A DNA stretch of 64,000 nucleotides from Aminipila sp047974845. GTDB lineage: Bacteria; Bacillota; Clostridia; Peptostreptococcales; Anaerovoracaceae. Made by a program: the position numbers and the translations under genes. Shown in pieces: positions 45,236 through 53,389 of this stretch (position 1 is the first letter of the stretch; every line of letters begins with the position of its first letter). A model generated the notes under the pieces. That model was not told where the DNA came from, searched no databases, and saw only the letters and a program-made list of their open reading frames with translations. Location of the stretch: positions 1 to 64,000 of the forward strand of contig JBKECQ010000064.1 of assembly GCA_047974845.1 (NCBI GenBank), read 5' to 3'.

Positions 45236-45619
45236 TTACCTTCTTGTTATTTTGCAAACAGCAAATTCTAGCTCGTCTTTAAAATATGATACAATTTCAT
45301 TTATTGAAGTTTCTACTTCTGAAAGTCTTCCCGTAATAATTAGTGTCCCACTAAACCTGTCCACAAATCCTAAATAAACATCCCCTGATTTTATAGCTAC
45401 ATCACTGGCGATTACAGCCGATTCCGGAGGTGTAACATTAAGTATTCCAATGGCAGAATTATCAAAATCTATATCCGGATTTAGTCCCAGTTTTTTATAA
45501 ACTATAGGTCTTGGTCCCCCTATAATATGTGCCAATGATATTTGCTTTCCAGGAACACTTTCCTGTATTATTCTCAATCTTCCTTCTGAATCCTCTGGTA
45601 ATAATTCTCTTATATCCAT
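45236..45619 (-). CDS. eutS: Ethanolamine-type microcompartment shell protein EutS/PduU
   Basis: A 127-residue hexameric shell protein with the circularly permuted BMC fold: an N-terminal segment (DIRELLPEDSEGRLRIIQESVPGKQISLAHIIGGP) precedes the core SAIGILNVTPPESAVIASDVA and the typical SGDVYLGFVDRFSGTLIITG. The ATG at 45619 follows CAGGAG; reading further upstream enters the repeat tract. Its only partner is eutP. The usual enzymes (EutBC, EutE, pdu diol dehydratase) and other shell proteins are absent from this region, so the compartment proper must be encoded elsewhere or be missing. Confidence 0.92.
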   Translation of the reverse strand: MDIRELLPEDSEGRLRIIQESVPGKQISLAHIIGGPRPIVYKKLGLNPDIDFDNSAIGILNVTPPESAVIASDVAIKSGDVYLGFVDRFSGTLIITGRLSEVETSINEIVSYFKDELEFAVCKITRR

Positions 45620-45640
45620 AAAAATCTCCTGTTTCAAAAA

Positions 45641-45709
45641 TATAATAATGTTAATAAAATATATAATATTGTTAACCAACTATATAACAATGTTAATCAA
45701 CTATATAAT
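45641..45709. repeat. 21-bp phased direct repeats in the eutS leader
   Basis: On the minus strand TATATAGTTGATTAACATTGT, and two related copies that vary at several bases, lie directly one after another between the promoter and the eutS ribosome site. Each contains a GTTRRTTAAC-like or related core. The unit equals two helical turns. Confidence 0.8.
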
Positions 45710-45728
45710 TCTTTATTAGTTAACGGAT

Positions 45729-45757
45729 ATTATAACACTTTTCACCTTATTTCTCCA
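45729..45757 (-). promoter_or_regulatory. Possible promoter of eutSP
   Basis: TGGAGA (45752-45757) and TATAAT (45729-45734) are 17 bases apart on the minus strand. The -10 is perfect, the -35 weak. The leader of about 110 bases that follows contains the phased repeats. No ethanolamine AdoCbl riboswitch or ANTAR hairpin pair was recognised. Confidence 0.4.
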
Positions 45758-45799
45758 TATGAATTAGAAAACATTTATAAATTACCATATTGCAAAAAT

Positions 45800-47311
45800 T
45801 TATATTTGCTTAATGGCAGGATATATTTTTAAATACTTATTGTACAATTCAAAATACGTATTACTGTTCAATTTGTTTAGTTTATATATAATGCATTTGT
45901 CGTCTTGCTTTAATGCCTTTAAAAAATTATCATATGGCTGTATCTTTTTTTCCGATGCCATGACAATTGCTGAGATTGCAATTGCAGGAAGTATATCAGA
46001 GTTGTTGTACACATAAATGTCTCTATCTAATACGTCTGCTAAAATTTGACACCATATAGGGCTTTGTGCGCCTCCCCCTATCAAAGAAACCTTATTTATG
46101 GCTTTATCTAATTTATTCATTGTCTCCAGCCCCTGCCTTATGGACATTGCTACACCTTCTAAAGTAGCTCTAGCCATATCACTTCTACTTGTGCTTGCAG
46201 TTATCCCTATAAAGGCTCCTTTTATATTACCATCCATAATAGGAAATCTCTCACCTAATAAATATGGTAAAAACATCACTCCTCCACTGCCTACCTCGCT
46301 ATGTGAAATAACGTATTCTAAGTTTTTATGCTCATCTTCATCTTTGGAAAAAATATTTTTAGCCCAACTATATACATTGCCTGCATTTAACAACGGAACT
46401 ATGTTTATGTTAAACCCTTTGTTCACAGCTGGTAAATTAAATACGCCCTCCATACTCACCGTTTCCCTTGATAGCACGGCAACCCACCCCGAAGTGCCTA
46501 GGTTTATACTTATATCCCCACTATCAGTAATCCCGCTGGCCAATGTAGTTGCACCGGCATCACCTGTTCCCACGTAAACCTTAACACCTAATGGCAAGCC
46601 GGTCTGCTCATTGGCATCTATTGTAACATAGCCCGCTATTTCCTCAGGATAAAGGATATCCGGAAAGTGTTCTAACAGGTTGCCTGACTGCTCAATAATC
46701 TCTCTGCTCCAAAGTTTGCTATTAAACACCATAGCACCGGAAGTAGCACATGAGACTACATCCGAGCAAAACTTACCCGTCAATTTATAAATCAAATAAT
46801 CTTTTGGACTAATGAGAATCTTATGTATCCGTTTATATATCTCAGGATAATTGTTTTTAATCCAAAGTGCCTTACAGATTGGTAACGATCCATCAAAGTT
46901 GTTTTTTGTTATAGCATAAATCTCACTTAATCCAATTTTTCCGATTATTTCTTTTGCCTCTGCCTCTGCTCTTGCATCTGAATAAAGGATAGAATTCATA
47001 AGGTTACGACCATCTTTATCAACAAGAATGGTATTTTGCATTTGACCACTAAAAATAACACTGACAATCTCTTTATCCTTATCTGTATTTTTATTAAGCT
47101 CACTGACCAACCGCCTTGATACCTTACAAAACGTTTCAAACCATTCTATAGGGCTTTGTTCCTTATGCTCAGAGCCTCCATCCTTAAGTTTATCTCCCCC
47201 ATATATGGTTGAAATTTGTAGAGAGCAGCTGTGTAGTATTTCCCCGTACTCTGATACTAATGCGCCCTTTAAGGCTGTAGTTCCTAAATCAAATGTAGCT
47301 ATATAGTCCAT
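45800..47311 (-). CDS. FGGY family carbohydrate kinase
   Basis: A 503-residue kinase of the FGGY (xylulokinase/gluconokinase/glycerol kinase) superfamily. The N-domain starts with ATFDLGTTALKGALV, the phosphate loop, and the second signature GDAGATTLASGITDSGDISINLGTSGW is near residue 245-270; the C-domain adenosine motif is LIGGGAQSPIWCQILAD. Overall it resembles xylulokinase or gluconokinase, but the substrate is not decided by these motifs. The ATG at 47311 follows AGAGGG; a GTG three codons upstream overlaps the site. It is the last gene after the ABC importer, separated by 119 bases of tandem repeats without a terminator. It probably phosphorylates the imported compound. Confidence 0.9.
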   Translation of the reverse strand: MDYIATFDLGTTALKGALVSEYGEILHSCSLQISTIYGGDKLKDGGSEHKEQSPIEWFETFCKVSRRLVSELNKNTDKDKEIVSVIFSGQMQNTILVDKDGRNLMNSILYSDARAEAEAKEIIGKIGLSEIYAITKNNFDGSLPICKALWIKNNYPEIYKRIHKILISPKDYLIYKLTGKFCSDVVSCATSGAMVFNSKLWSREIIEQSGNLLEHFPDILYPEEIAGYVTIDANEQTGLPLGVKVYVGTGDAGATTLASGITDSGDISINLGTSGWVAVLSRETVSMEGVFNLPAVNKGFNINIVPLLNAGNVYSWAKNIFSKDEDEHKNLEYVISHSEVGSGGVMFLPYLLGERFPIMDGNIKGAFIGITASTSRSDMARATLEGVAMSIRQGLETMNKLDKAINKVSLIGGGAQSPIWCQILADVLDRDIYVYNNSDILPAIAISAIVMASEKKIQPYDNFLKALKQDDKCIIYKLNKLNSNTYFELYNKYLKIYPAIKQI

Positions 47312-47360
47312 AGTAATCACCCTCTCCAGTATTTGTTTGGCAGCTATAATTAATATATTT

Positions 47361-47440
47361 ATAGATTTGGCTATTCATAAATTTGGCTATTGATAGATTT
47401 TACTATTCATAGATTTTACTATTCATAGATTCATCTATTA
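47361..47440. repeat. 16-bp tandem repeat, five units, starting in the permease stop region
   Basis: Five 16-base units of ATAGATTTTACTATTC or close variants (47361, 47377, 47393, 47409, 47425) fill the spacer between the permease and the kinase genes. The unit at 47425-47440 lies over the last codons and stop of the permease gene. Confidence 0.92.
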
Positions 47441-48381
47441 TTTCTGTCGAGTTTCTGTAAAATAACTGCAACAATAATTATTGCTCCGGTAATTAAATTC
47501 TGCATATATGTAGGCATTTGAAGTATTGTAAGCCCATTTGCCAGGATTCCTAATATTGCCGCGCCTATAACAGTTCCTTGTATGTTTGGCACCCCACATT
47601 TAGATACTGTACAACCAATAAAAACTGCTGCATATGTCTGCAAAAAATAACCATCACCGGCAGTTACATTGGCAGAACCCAGTCTAGATGCTATAAGGAT
47701 TCCTGTAAATCCAGCCATTGTAGCGCATAATGAAAAAGCAATTATCTTGTACTTTTTGACATTAATACCGGAGATTTTAGATGCCTCTTCATTCCCACCA
47801 ATTGCATATAATTTTCTTCCTATTACCATCCGTTCCATCATAAAGTAAAATACAAGAATACCTACCAACATTAAAATTGATAAAATGGGAACTCCTAATA
47901 ATTTTGCCGTACCCATGTATGAAAAACTCTTAGGAATGTTTTGAAACACTGTGGAGCCTCCCGTTAAGCGAAAAATAATTCCAGTAATAATGGTGCTCAT
48001 TCCCAAAGTCGTTACAAAGGACAAGACGCCGAACTTTGCTACAATTAGCCCATTTATCATACCTATAGCACTGCAAATTAATAGCGGAAATGCAAAACAT
48101 AAAATTATTGGAAACCCATTCGCAGCCATTATTGTAGACATTATTCCGCCTAAACTTGCCATACTACCAATGGACAAGTCGAATTCATTTATGCTCATTA
48201 CCATAGTTGCTCCCATGGAAATAATCACAAGTAAAGATATTTGTCTGGTAATATTGATAAAATTGCCTAACGAGCAGAACGAATATGGTCGCAGAATACT
48301 GAATATTGTTACCAGTATAATTAACGCAAGAAGCGTTCCATAGCTATTGAAAATCCTTAGGTTTAATGTTAATTTACTCAT
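47431..48381 (-). CDS. ABC transporter permease, ribose/AI-2 type
   Basis: A 316-residue membrane protein of the RbsC (BPD_transp_2) family with about 8-10 membrane segments. The typical MSINEFDLSIGSMASLGG (compare GGIDLSVGS), the loop KFGVLSFVTTLGMSTIITG and the EAA-like AIGGNEEASKISGINVKKYK are visible. It partners with the double-domain ATPase 16 bases upstream and the binding protein. One permease gene suggests a homodimer. The substrate is a sugar or related small molecule. Confidence 0.92.
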   Translation of the reverse strand: MSKLTLNLRIFNSYGTLLALIILVTIFSILRPYSFCSLGNFINITRQISLLVIISMGATMVMSINEFDLSIGSMASLGGIMSTIMAANGFPIILCFAFPLLICSAIGMINGLIVAKFGVLSFVTTLGMSTIITGIIFRLTGGSTVFQNIPKSFSYMGTAKLLGVPILSILMLVGILVFYFMMERMVIGRKLYAIGGNEEASKISGINVKKYKIIAFSLCATMAGFTGILIASRLGSANVTAGDGYFLQTYAAVFIGCTVSKCGVPNIQGTVIGAAILGILANGLTILQMPTYMQNLITGAIIIVAVILQKLDRNNR

Positions 48382-48397
48382 TGATTGATAACCTCCA

Positions 48398-49876
48398 TCA
48401 ATTTTTATAGCAGAGCTTAAGTATATCTATGGGATTTATCCCTTTATTTTCTAATGTTTCTTTTGTTACACCATTTGACATCACCAAAATGTTATCAGCT
48501 ATCTCAAGTAATTCATTAATATCCGAAGATACCATAACTATTCCGCATCCCTCTTCTGCTTTTTGTCTTAATAGTCTATGTATTTCAGCTCTGGTTCCAA
48601 TATCCACTGCTTGGGTAGGTTCATCACAAAGGAGAATTTTTGGGTTTTGTATAAGACTTTTTGCAAATACTACTTTCTGTTGATTCCCTCCCGATAATTC
48701 TAAGATGTTTTGATTTAATCCAAGCATTTTTATATTTAGTTTTTTAGATATTTCTGAAACCTTTTTGTTTTTTACCTTACTTTGTATTACGCCATACTTA
48801 ACATCTCTATCTAAGTCAGAAAGGCATATATTATCTAACACACTTGCATTGCTAATAAGTTCTTTTTCAATTCTTTCTTCACAAATTAAGGTCATTTTGA
48901 GATTCAAGGATATGCTTGGGGTTATTTTCTCTAGCATTTTTCCCCTGACAACAATATTGCCTGACAAAATAGGTCTGTATCCGTATATGCTTTCCAGTAG
49001 TTCACTTCTTCCACTTCCGGCTAAACCATATATTCCAAGAATCTCATTTTTATGAACCACTAAGGATGCATCTTTAATTCTCCCATCCTTAGAGAAAAGG
49101 TGTTCTGCTCTCAGTATTTCATTGCCAATATCCTTGCTTTTCTTTACAGCTTTATGCTCATATTCATCTGTCATTAAATCAATCAATTTATGTTTGTTTA
49201 TTTCTGATGTACATACGCTACCGGAGATTTCTCCATTTTTTAATACGGTTATTTTGTCAGTAAGCTTAATTATTTCTTCTAAACGGTGAGAAACATATAT
49301 TATAGCTATACCTTTTTTTCTAAGTTTTCCTATTAGATTAAACAGAAAGTTTGATTCTTTCTCTGTTAAACAGGCTGTTGGTTCATCCAAGATTAATAAT
49401 TTACAATCATACATCATGGCTCTGACAATCTCTAAGCATACCTTCTGTGAGGGCGTCAACGTTGACGCTACAGACGATAAATCTATACTTATGCCTAACT
49501 CTTGCATTAAAGTATTGACCTTACGTTTCATGTAGTCCCAATCAATTATGCCAAGCTTAGTCTTGTACTCTCCTCCCAGAAAAATATTTTCCAGTGCATT
49601 AAAGGTTGGTATAAGTGTTCTATTTTGATGTATTACAGTTATTCCTGTACCCTGACTTTTGGCTGGGGTTGAAATATCCACTTTCTTATTTTCAAAGTAT
49701 ATTTGTCCTGTTGTCATAGAGTAAACCCCTGCTAATATTTTTATTAATGTAGATTTACCCGCACCGTTTTCTCCCACAATCCCATGCACTTCTCCCTCTT
49801 CAATTGATAAGCTTATATTTGACAAGGCATACACACCGTTAAACTCTTTACTTACGTCCTCTATTTGTAGTACCAA
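48398..49876 (-). CDS. ABC transporter ATP-binding protein, RbsA/MglA type (two domains)
   Basis: A 492-residue protein with two fused nucleotide-binding domains. The first has GENGAGKSTLIKIL (Walker A, about 35-48), LTPSQKVCLEIVRAM signature region and LLILDEPTACL. The second has GLAGSGRSELLESIYG and LSGGNQQKVVFAK with LLCDEPTQAVDIGT, the usual asymmetric RbsA pattern with one degenerate Walker A. The gene is 22 bases after the binding protein gene and 16 bases before the permease. Confidence 0.95.
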   Translation of the reverse strand: MVLQIEDVSKEFNGVYALSNISLSIEEGEVHGIVGENGAGKSTLIKILAGVYSMTTGQIYFENKKVDISTPAKSQGTGITVIHQNRTLIPTFNALENIFLGGEYKTKLGIIDWDYMKRKVNTLMQELGISIDLSSVASTLTPSQKVCLEIVRAMMYDCKLLILDEPTACLTEKESNFLFNLIGKLRKKGIAIIYVSHRLEEIIKLTDKITVLKNGEISGSVCTSEINKHKLIDLMTDEYEHKAVKKSKDIGNEILRAEHLFSKDGRIKDASLVVHKNEILGIYGLAGSGRSELLESIYGYRPILSGNIVVRGKMLEKITPSISLNLKMTLICEERIEKELISNASVLDNICLSDLDRDVKYGVIQSKVKNKKVSEISKKLNIKMLGLNQNILELSGGNQQKVVFAKSLIQNPKILLCDEPTQAVDIGTRAEIHRLLRQKAEEGCGIVMVSSDINELLEIADNILVMSNGVTKETLENKGINPIDILKLCYKN

Positions 49877-49898
49877 CTCACCACTCCTTATTTATTAC

Positions 49899-50831
49899 CT
49901 ACTGGGTTATAAGCTTTGCAGGGGCGTACAATTCTCCTAATTGCATATCCTCTCCCTTAAAGTACTTTTCCATCTCCTGAACCACAAGCTTTGACATTCC
50001 TGAGAAGTCCTGTTCTACCGTTGCCTTAAGTGGAGAGCCCTCCTGAATTAGGTTTATAGCTTGTTCGTTTCCATCAACGCCCGTTACAACGATATCTGTT
50101 CGATTTGCCTCCTTCAATGCCTGAGCAGCACCAATAGCCGGTTCGTCCCAAGCCGCAAAAATCGCTGTAATATCACCTTCCTTTGGATTTGCAATCAATA
50201 AATTTTCAACAGTTTGCCTTGCATCCTCAATGGGCTTTTCCGCACCAATATGCTGTTCTGTTATAAGCTTTATATGGCTGTTTTTCTTTAGTAAATCGTC
50301 AAAGGCCTCACATCTTTTTACAACTCCTGGATGTGGTCTATGAGTAAGTGCTACTACATTTCCCTTTCCTCCCATAATATCGTTAAATAAGTACTCAACA
50401 ATTAAAAGGCCCATTTGATAGTTATCGCTTGTCGCATTCATTTTCATACCTTCAATGAGTCCACTATCACATCCAAACACGGGTATATTATTTTCAAATG
50501 CAGATTGTAGCTGAATCTCAATCTGATTTGGGTCAACACTAACAAGTATAATTGCATCTGTTTTTGCTGCTACTACATCTTCAATTCTACTGGCAAGAGC
50601 CGCAAAGTCATTATTTGTATTTATTACATTTACATTAGCGCCCGCTTCTCCTAAACCTTTTTTTAGTTCCTCAACCATAATATTTGTGGTGACAGAGCCT
50701 AAATAAGGTGTCATGATTGATATGCTTTTTCCGTTAATACTTTTTTGAGAGTTGCTCTCATTATTATTTCCGCAAGCTACCATTCCTGTGATTAATAAAA
50801 GAATAAAGCACAATATTAATAACCTTTTCAT
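49899..50831 (-). CDS. Sugar-type ABC substrate-binding lipoprotein (RbsB family)
   Basis: A 310-residue extracytoplasmic binding protein. The N-terminus is a lipoprotein signal with modified Cys20 (ITGMVACG), then ISIMTPYLGSVTTNIMVEELKKGL starts the type I periplasmic binding fold (Peripla_BP_4). TDAIILVSVDPNQIE, VFGCDSG and VTGVDGNEQAINLI are typical of ribose-type proteins. It begins 32 bases after the trpA stop with no terminator or visible promoter in the gap and a GGAGGAAGGAG ribosome site, so it is likely on the trp transcript. Substrate unknown. Confidence 0.93.
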   Translation of the reverse strand: MKRLLILCFILLLITGMVACGNNNESNSQKSINGKSISIMTPYLGSVTTNIMVEELKKGLGEAGANVNVINTNNDFAALASRIEDVVAAKTDAIILVSVDPNQIEIQLQSAFENNIPVFGCDSGLIEGMKMNATSDNYQMGLLIVEYLFNDIMGGKGNVVALTHRPHPGVVKRCEAFDDLLKKNSHIKLITEQHIGAEKPIEDARQTVENLLIANPKEGDITAIFAAWDEPAIGAAQALKEANRTDIVVTGVDGNEQAINLIQEGSPLKATVEQDFSGMSKLVVQEMEKYFKGEDMQLGELYAPAKLITQ

Positions 50832-50863
50832 ATTTTCTCCTTCCTCCCTGAATATATCTTTTA

Positions 50864-51637
50864 TTATTGGTTTATTTCATCTTTCATTGTTTTTACAAAT
50901 TGGTAAATGTGCTCACCTGCGTGTTCTCCGTATTGCTCTATTATCTCTACTATAGCACTGCCCACTACTACTCCATCGGAGTATTTAGATATGTCCCTTG
51001 CTTGCTTAGGTGTGCTTATTCCAAACCCAACAGCTATTGGAATTTGTCTTTCTTTTCTTATATTCTTAGTAATGGCTTTTATGTCAGTTTCAATTTCTCT
51101 TCTAACTCCGGTAACACCCATGGAGGAAACTATGTAGATAAAACCTTCAGCATTTTTTGCTATCTTCTTAATTCTTTTTTCTGAATTTGGCGCAATCAAT
51201 GAAATCACATCCACATTATATTTTTTCGCATAAGGTTCTATCTCTTTCTTCTCTTCAAAAGGCAAGTCAGGGACAATGATTCCGTCTATCCCTACCCGCT
51301 TACATTCCTCAAAAAATTTCTCATATCCAAAGTTATGGACAGGGTTTAGATATGTCATAAATACTAATGGAATGTCTGTTTTCTCTCTAACACGTTCAAC
51401 CATTATTAATAGTTTATCTATGTTAGTCCCCCCGGCTAAGGCTCTAATGTTAGCAGCTTGTATAACCGGTCCTTCTGCTACAGGGTCTGAAAATGGGATT
51501 CCTATTTCAATTAAGTCTGCTCCGGCCTCTGCCATCCTTAATATATATTCATAACAAGATTCCAAATTAGGATCCCCACCTGTTATAAATCCAATAAATG
51601 CTTTTCCATTATCAAATGCTTTTTTTATTCTATTCAT
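50864..51637 (-). CDS. trpA: Tryptophan synthase alpha subunit with Glu in the catalytic Asp position
   Basis: TrpA cleaves indole-3-glycerol phosphate to indole and glyceraldehyde 3-phosphate and passes indole to TrpB. The 257-residue TIM barrel has catalytic Glu44 in LIEIGIPFSDP and the loop SMGVTGVRREIE. The second catalytic residue, Asp60 in E. coli (LADGP), is Glu55 here (VAEGP). This is a conservative change but it falls on a residue that most TrpA proteins keep. The phosphate loop GFGIST is normal. It overlaps trpB by 8 bases, so they are coupled. No other trp genes are near. Confidence 0.95.
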   Translation of the reverse strand: MNRIKKAFDNGKAFIGFITGGDPNLESCYEYILRMAEAGADLIEIGIPFSDPVAEGPVIQAANIRALAGGTNIDKLLIMVERVREKTDIPLVFMTYLNPVHNFGYEKFFEECKRVGIDGIIVPDLPFEEKKEIEPYAKKYNVDVISLIAPNSEKRIKKIAKNAEGFIYIVSSMGVTGVRREIETDIKAITKNIRKERQIPIAVGFGISTPKQARDISKYSDGVVVGSAIVEIIEQYGEHAGEHIYQFVKTMKDEINQ

Positions 51638-52814
51638 GTAAATTCACCCCTCTATATCTAGCAATTGCCGCCACGTCTTTATCTCCTCTTCCGGATAGGC
51701 AAACAACAATTACATCATCCTTATTCATTTTTGGTGCTAGCTTTTTAACTTGTGCTACTGCATGTGCACTTTCGATTGCACAAATAATTCCCTCTGTTCT
51801 TGCCAAATATTCAAATGCATCTACGGCTTCTAAATCTGTTATTGATACGTATTCTGCCCTTCCTATATCATATAAATTTGAATGCTCCGGCCCTATTCCC
51901 GGGTAGTCTAAACCTGCAGATATTGAGTACACCTCTGCAATCTGTCCATGATTGTCTTGGCAAAAATACGATTTCATTCCGTGAAATATTCCTAAAGTCC
52001 CCTTGGAAATGGTGGCTGCATGAAAACTTGTATCAACTCCCTTTCCTGCTGCTTCACAACCAATGAGCCTCACGCTTTCATCCGCAATAAAGTTATGAAA
52101 CATTCCCATGGCATTACTCCCACCACCAACGCAGGCTACAACTGCTGTTGGTAATTTTCCTTCCCTTTCAAGAATCTGCTCTCGTGCTTCCTTGCTTATA
52201 ACACTTTGAAAATCCTTAACAATCATTGGAAAAGGATGTGGTCCTACCACTGAACCTAAAACGTAATGTGTATCATGAATTCTACCAACCCATTCTCTCA
52301 TCGCCTCATTTACTGCATCTTTTAAAGTTCTTGTTCCTGTTTTAACTTTGTTTACCTTAGCTCCCAAAAGCTCCATTCTGTATACGTTAAGCGATTGCCT
52401 TACAGTATCTTCCTCACCCATAAAAATCTCACATTCTAACCCTAGAAGTGCTGCTGCCGTTGCTGTTGCCACACCGTGTTGCCCTGCCCCTGTCTCCGCT
52501 ATAACTCTCATCTTCCCCATTTTTTTTGCCATCAGCACCTGTCCCAAAACATTGTTTATCTTGTGTGAACCCGTATGATTTAAATCTTCTCTTTTCAAGT
52601 AAATTTTTGCTCCATTTAAATCCCTTGTCATTTTTTCGGCAAAGTATAAAAGTGAGGGTCTACCCGCATATTCTGCCAGCAATGAATTTAACTCACTATT
52701 AAAGTTTTCATCTTGTTTATAGTGCTCATATTGTTTTTCAAGATTATTTATCTCGTTCATTAATACTTCTGGGATATATTGCCCACCATGAATACCATAT
52801 CTTCCTTTTAACAT
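51630..52814 (-). CDS. trpB: Tryptophan synthase beta subunit
   Basis: TrpB joins indole and serine with PLP to make tryptophan. The 394-residue protein has the PLP lysine Lys85 (HTGSHKINNVLGQ), Glu107 in AETGAGQHG, the phosphate cup CVGGGSNAMG and the serine site. Length and the N-terminal region are of the TrpB1 type that binds TrpA. It is the first gene after the Trp T-box. Absence of trpEDCF beside it is unusual for a TrpA-linked pair, so the indole-glycerol phosphate comes either from a distant trp operon or from elsewhere. Confidence 0.96.
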   Translation of the reverse strand: MLKGRYGIHGGQYIPEVLMNEINNLEKQYEHYKQDENFNSELNSLLAEYAGRPSLLYFAEKMTRDLNGAKIYLKREDLNHTGSHKINNVLGQVLMAKKMGKMRVIAETGAGQHGVATATAAALLGLECEIFMGEEDTVRQSLNVYRMELLGAKVNKVKTGTRTLKDAVNEAMREWVGRIHDTHYVLGSVVGPHPFPMIVKDFQSVISKEAREQILEREGKLPTAVVACVGGGSNAMGMFHNFIADESVRLIGCEAAGKGVDTSFHAATISKGTLGIFHGMKSYFCQDNHGQIAEVYSISAGLDYPGIGPEHSNLYDIGRAEYVSITDLEAVDAFEYLARTEGIICAIESAHAVAQVKKLAPKMNKDDVIVVCLSGRGDKDVAAIARYRGVNLHE

Positions 52815-52840
52815 CTGCTACCTCCATAATAAATGCGTTT

Positions 52841-52914
52841 GTAATTCCTCTCCGACTGAAGCGGGGGATTTCTGTATAGGCCTTGCGCGCCGTATCGTAG
52901 ATACGGGCAGGGCA
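52841..52914 (-). mobile_element. Possible decayed right end of an IS200/IS605 (TnpB-type) element
   Basis: Between the T-box terminator and the trpB ribosome site the minus strand has a 7-bp hairpin (CCGTATC TAC GATACGG), then GGCCTATACAGAAATCCCCC and GCTTCAGTCGGAGAGG. From memory these resemble the 3' scaffold and the subterminal hairpin (CCGAC-TTCA-GTCGG type) of IS200/IS605 elements and their omega-RNAs. One stem base is missing and no tnpA or tnpB is present. The assignment rests on recollection and needs a database comparison. Confidence 0.35.
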
Positions 52915-53201
52915 CTAAAAAATCCGTCCATGACATTATAAAAATGTCAAGGACGGATTATCTCCGCGGTGCCACCTTGATTTAGGCATATATAGCCCAC
53001 TCTCGTCAGAATACTAACATATTCCCGGCAACTAACGTATGCCTTACGTCGCAGAATACTCAGCATATATTAATATACTTTTGACTGCGCCCTCCGTGGT
53101 CCATTTAACAAGCTGCGTTCTGCCGGATTCTCATCCCCCCGACTCTCTGTAAGTGCACGATTTGTTTTTATCTCCACATCAACGGTTTCTTTATTTAATT
53201 T
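52915..53201 (-). ncRNA. Trp-specific T-box riboswitch upstream of trpBA
   Basis: A T-box leader that binds uncharged tRNA-Trp and lets transcription proceed into trpBA. The T-box sequence GGTGGCACCGCGG (minus strand, 52963-52975) is preceded by the Stem I region with AGAGAG and GGGG near 53140-53155. The specifier is TGG (Trp) at 53101-53103 in AAATGGACC, the usual context. The terminator, AATCCGTCC to GGACGGATT followed by TTTTTT, is at 52917-52959, and its 5' arm competes with the T-box antiterminator. All elements are complete. Confidence 0.96.
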
Positions 53202-53207
53202 ACAAGT

Positions 53208-53236
53208 AATATATCACAGGCATTTTTGTGTGTCAA
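53208..53236 (-). promoter_or_regulatory. Promoter of the Trp T-box operon
   Basis: TTGACA (53231-53236) and TATATT (53208-53213) are 17 bases apart on the minus strand, placing the RNA start near 53201, just before the T-box Stem I. Confidence 0.85.
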
Positions 53237-53333
53237 CACAAATTTAACTATATTTTTATATATTTTTTAACAATATATTAATATTAAAAACTTATTAATT
53301 TGTTTTTATGCTTTAATTAACCATATCTATTTT

Positions 53334-53368
53334 AATAAATCCATGTCTTTTTTTGATAAATCCATGTT
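53334..53368. repeat. 21-bp direct duplication after the RocB-type gene
   Basis: AATAAATCCATGT at 53334-53346 recurs as GATAAATCCATGT at 53355-53367, a 21-base period, in the spacer between the T-box promoter and the peptidase gene stop (53390). Confidence 0.7.
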
Positions 53369-53389
53369 TGTTATTGGCACCTCTGCTCC

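Noticed and set aside
45620..45799. Ethanolamine-operon cobalamin riboswitch or ANTAR site before eutS
   Set aside because: The leader has only AT-rich direct repeats and no GC-rich conserved core.
47361..47440. CRISPR array
   Set aside because: The units are contiguous 16-bp tandem repeats without spacers, and there are no cas genes.
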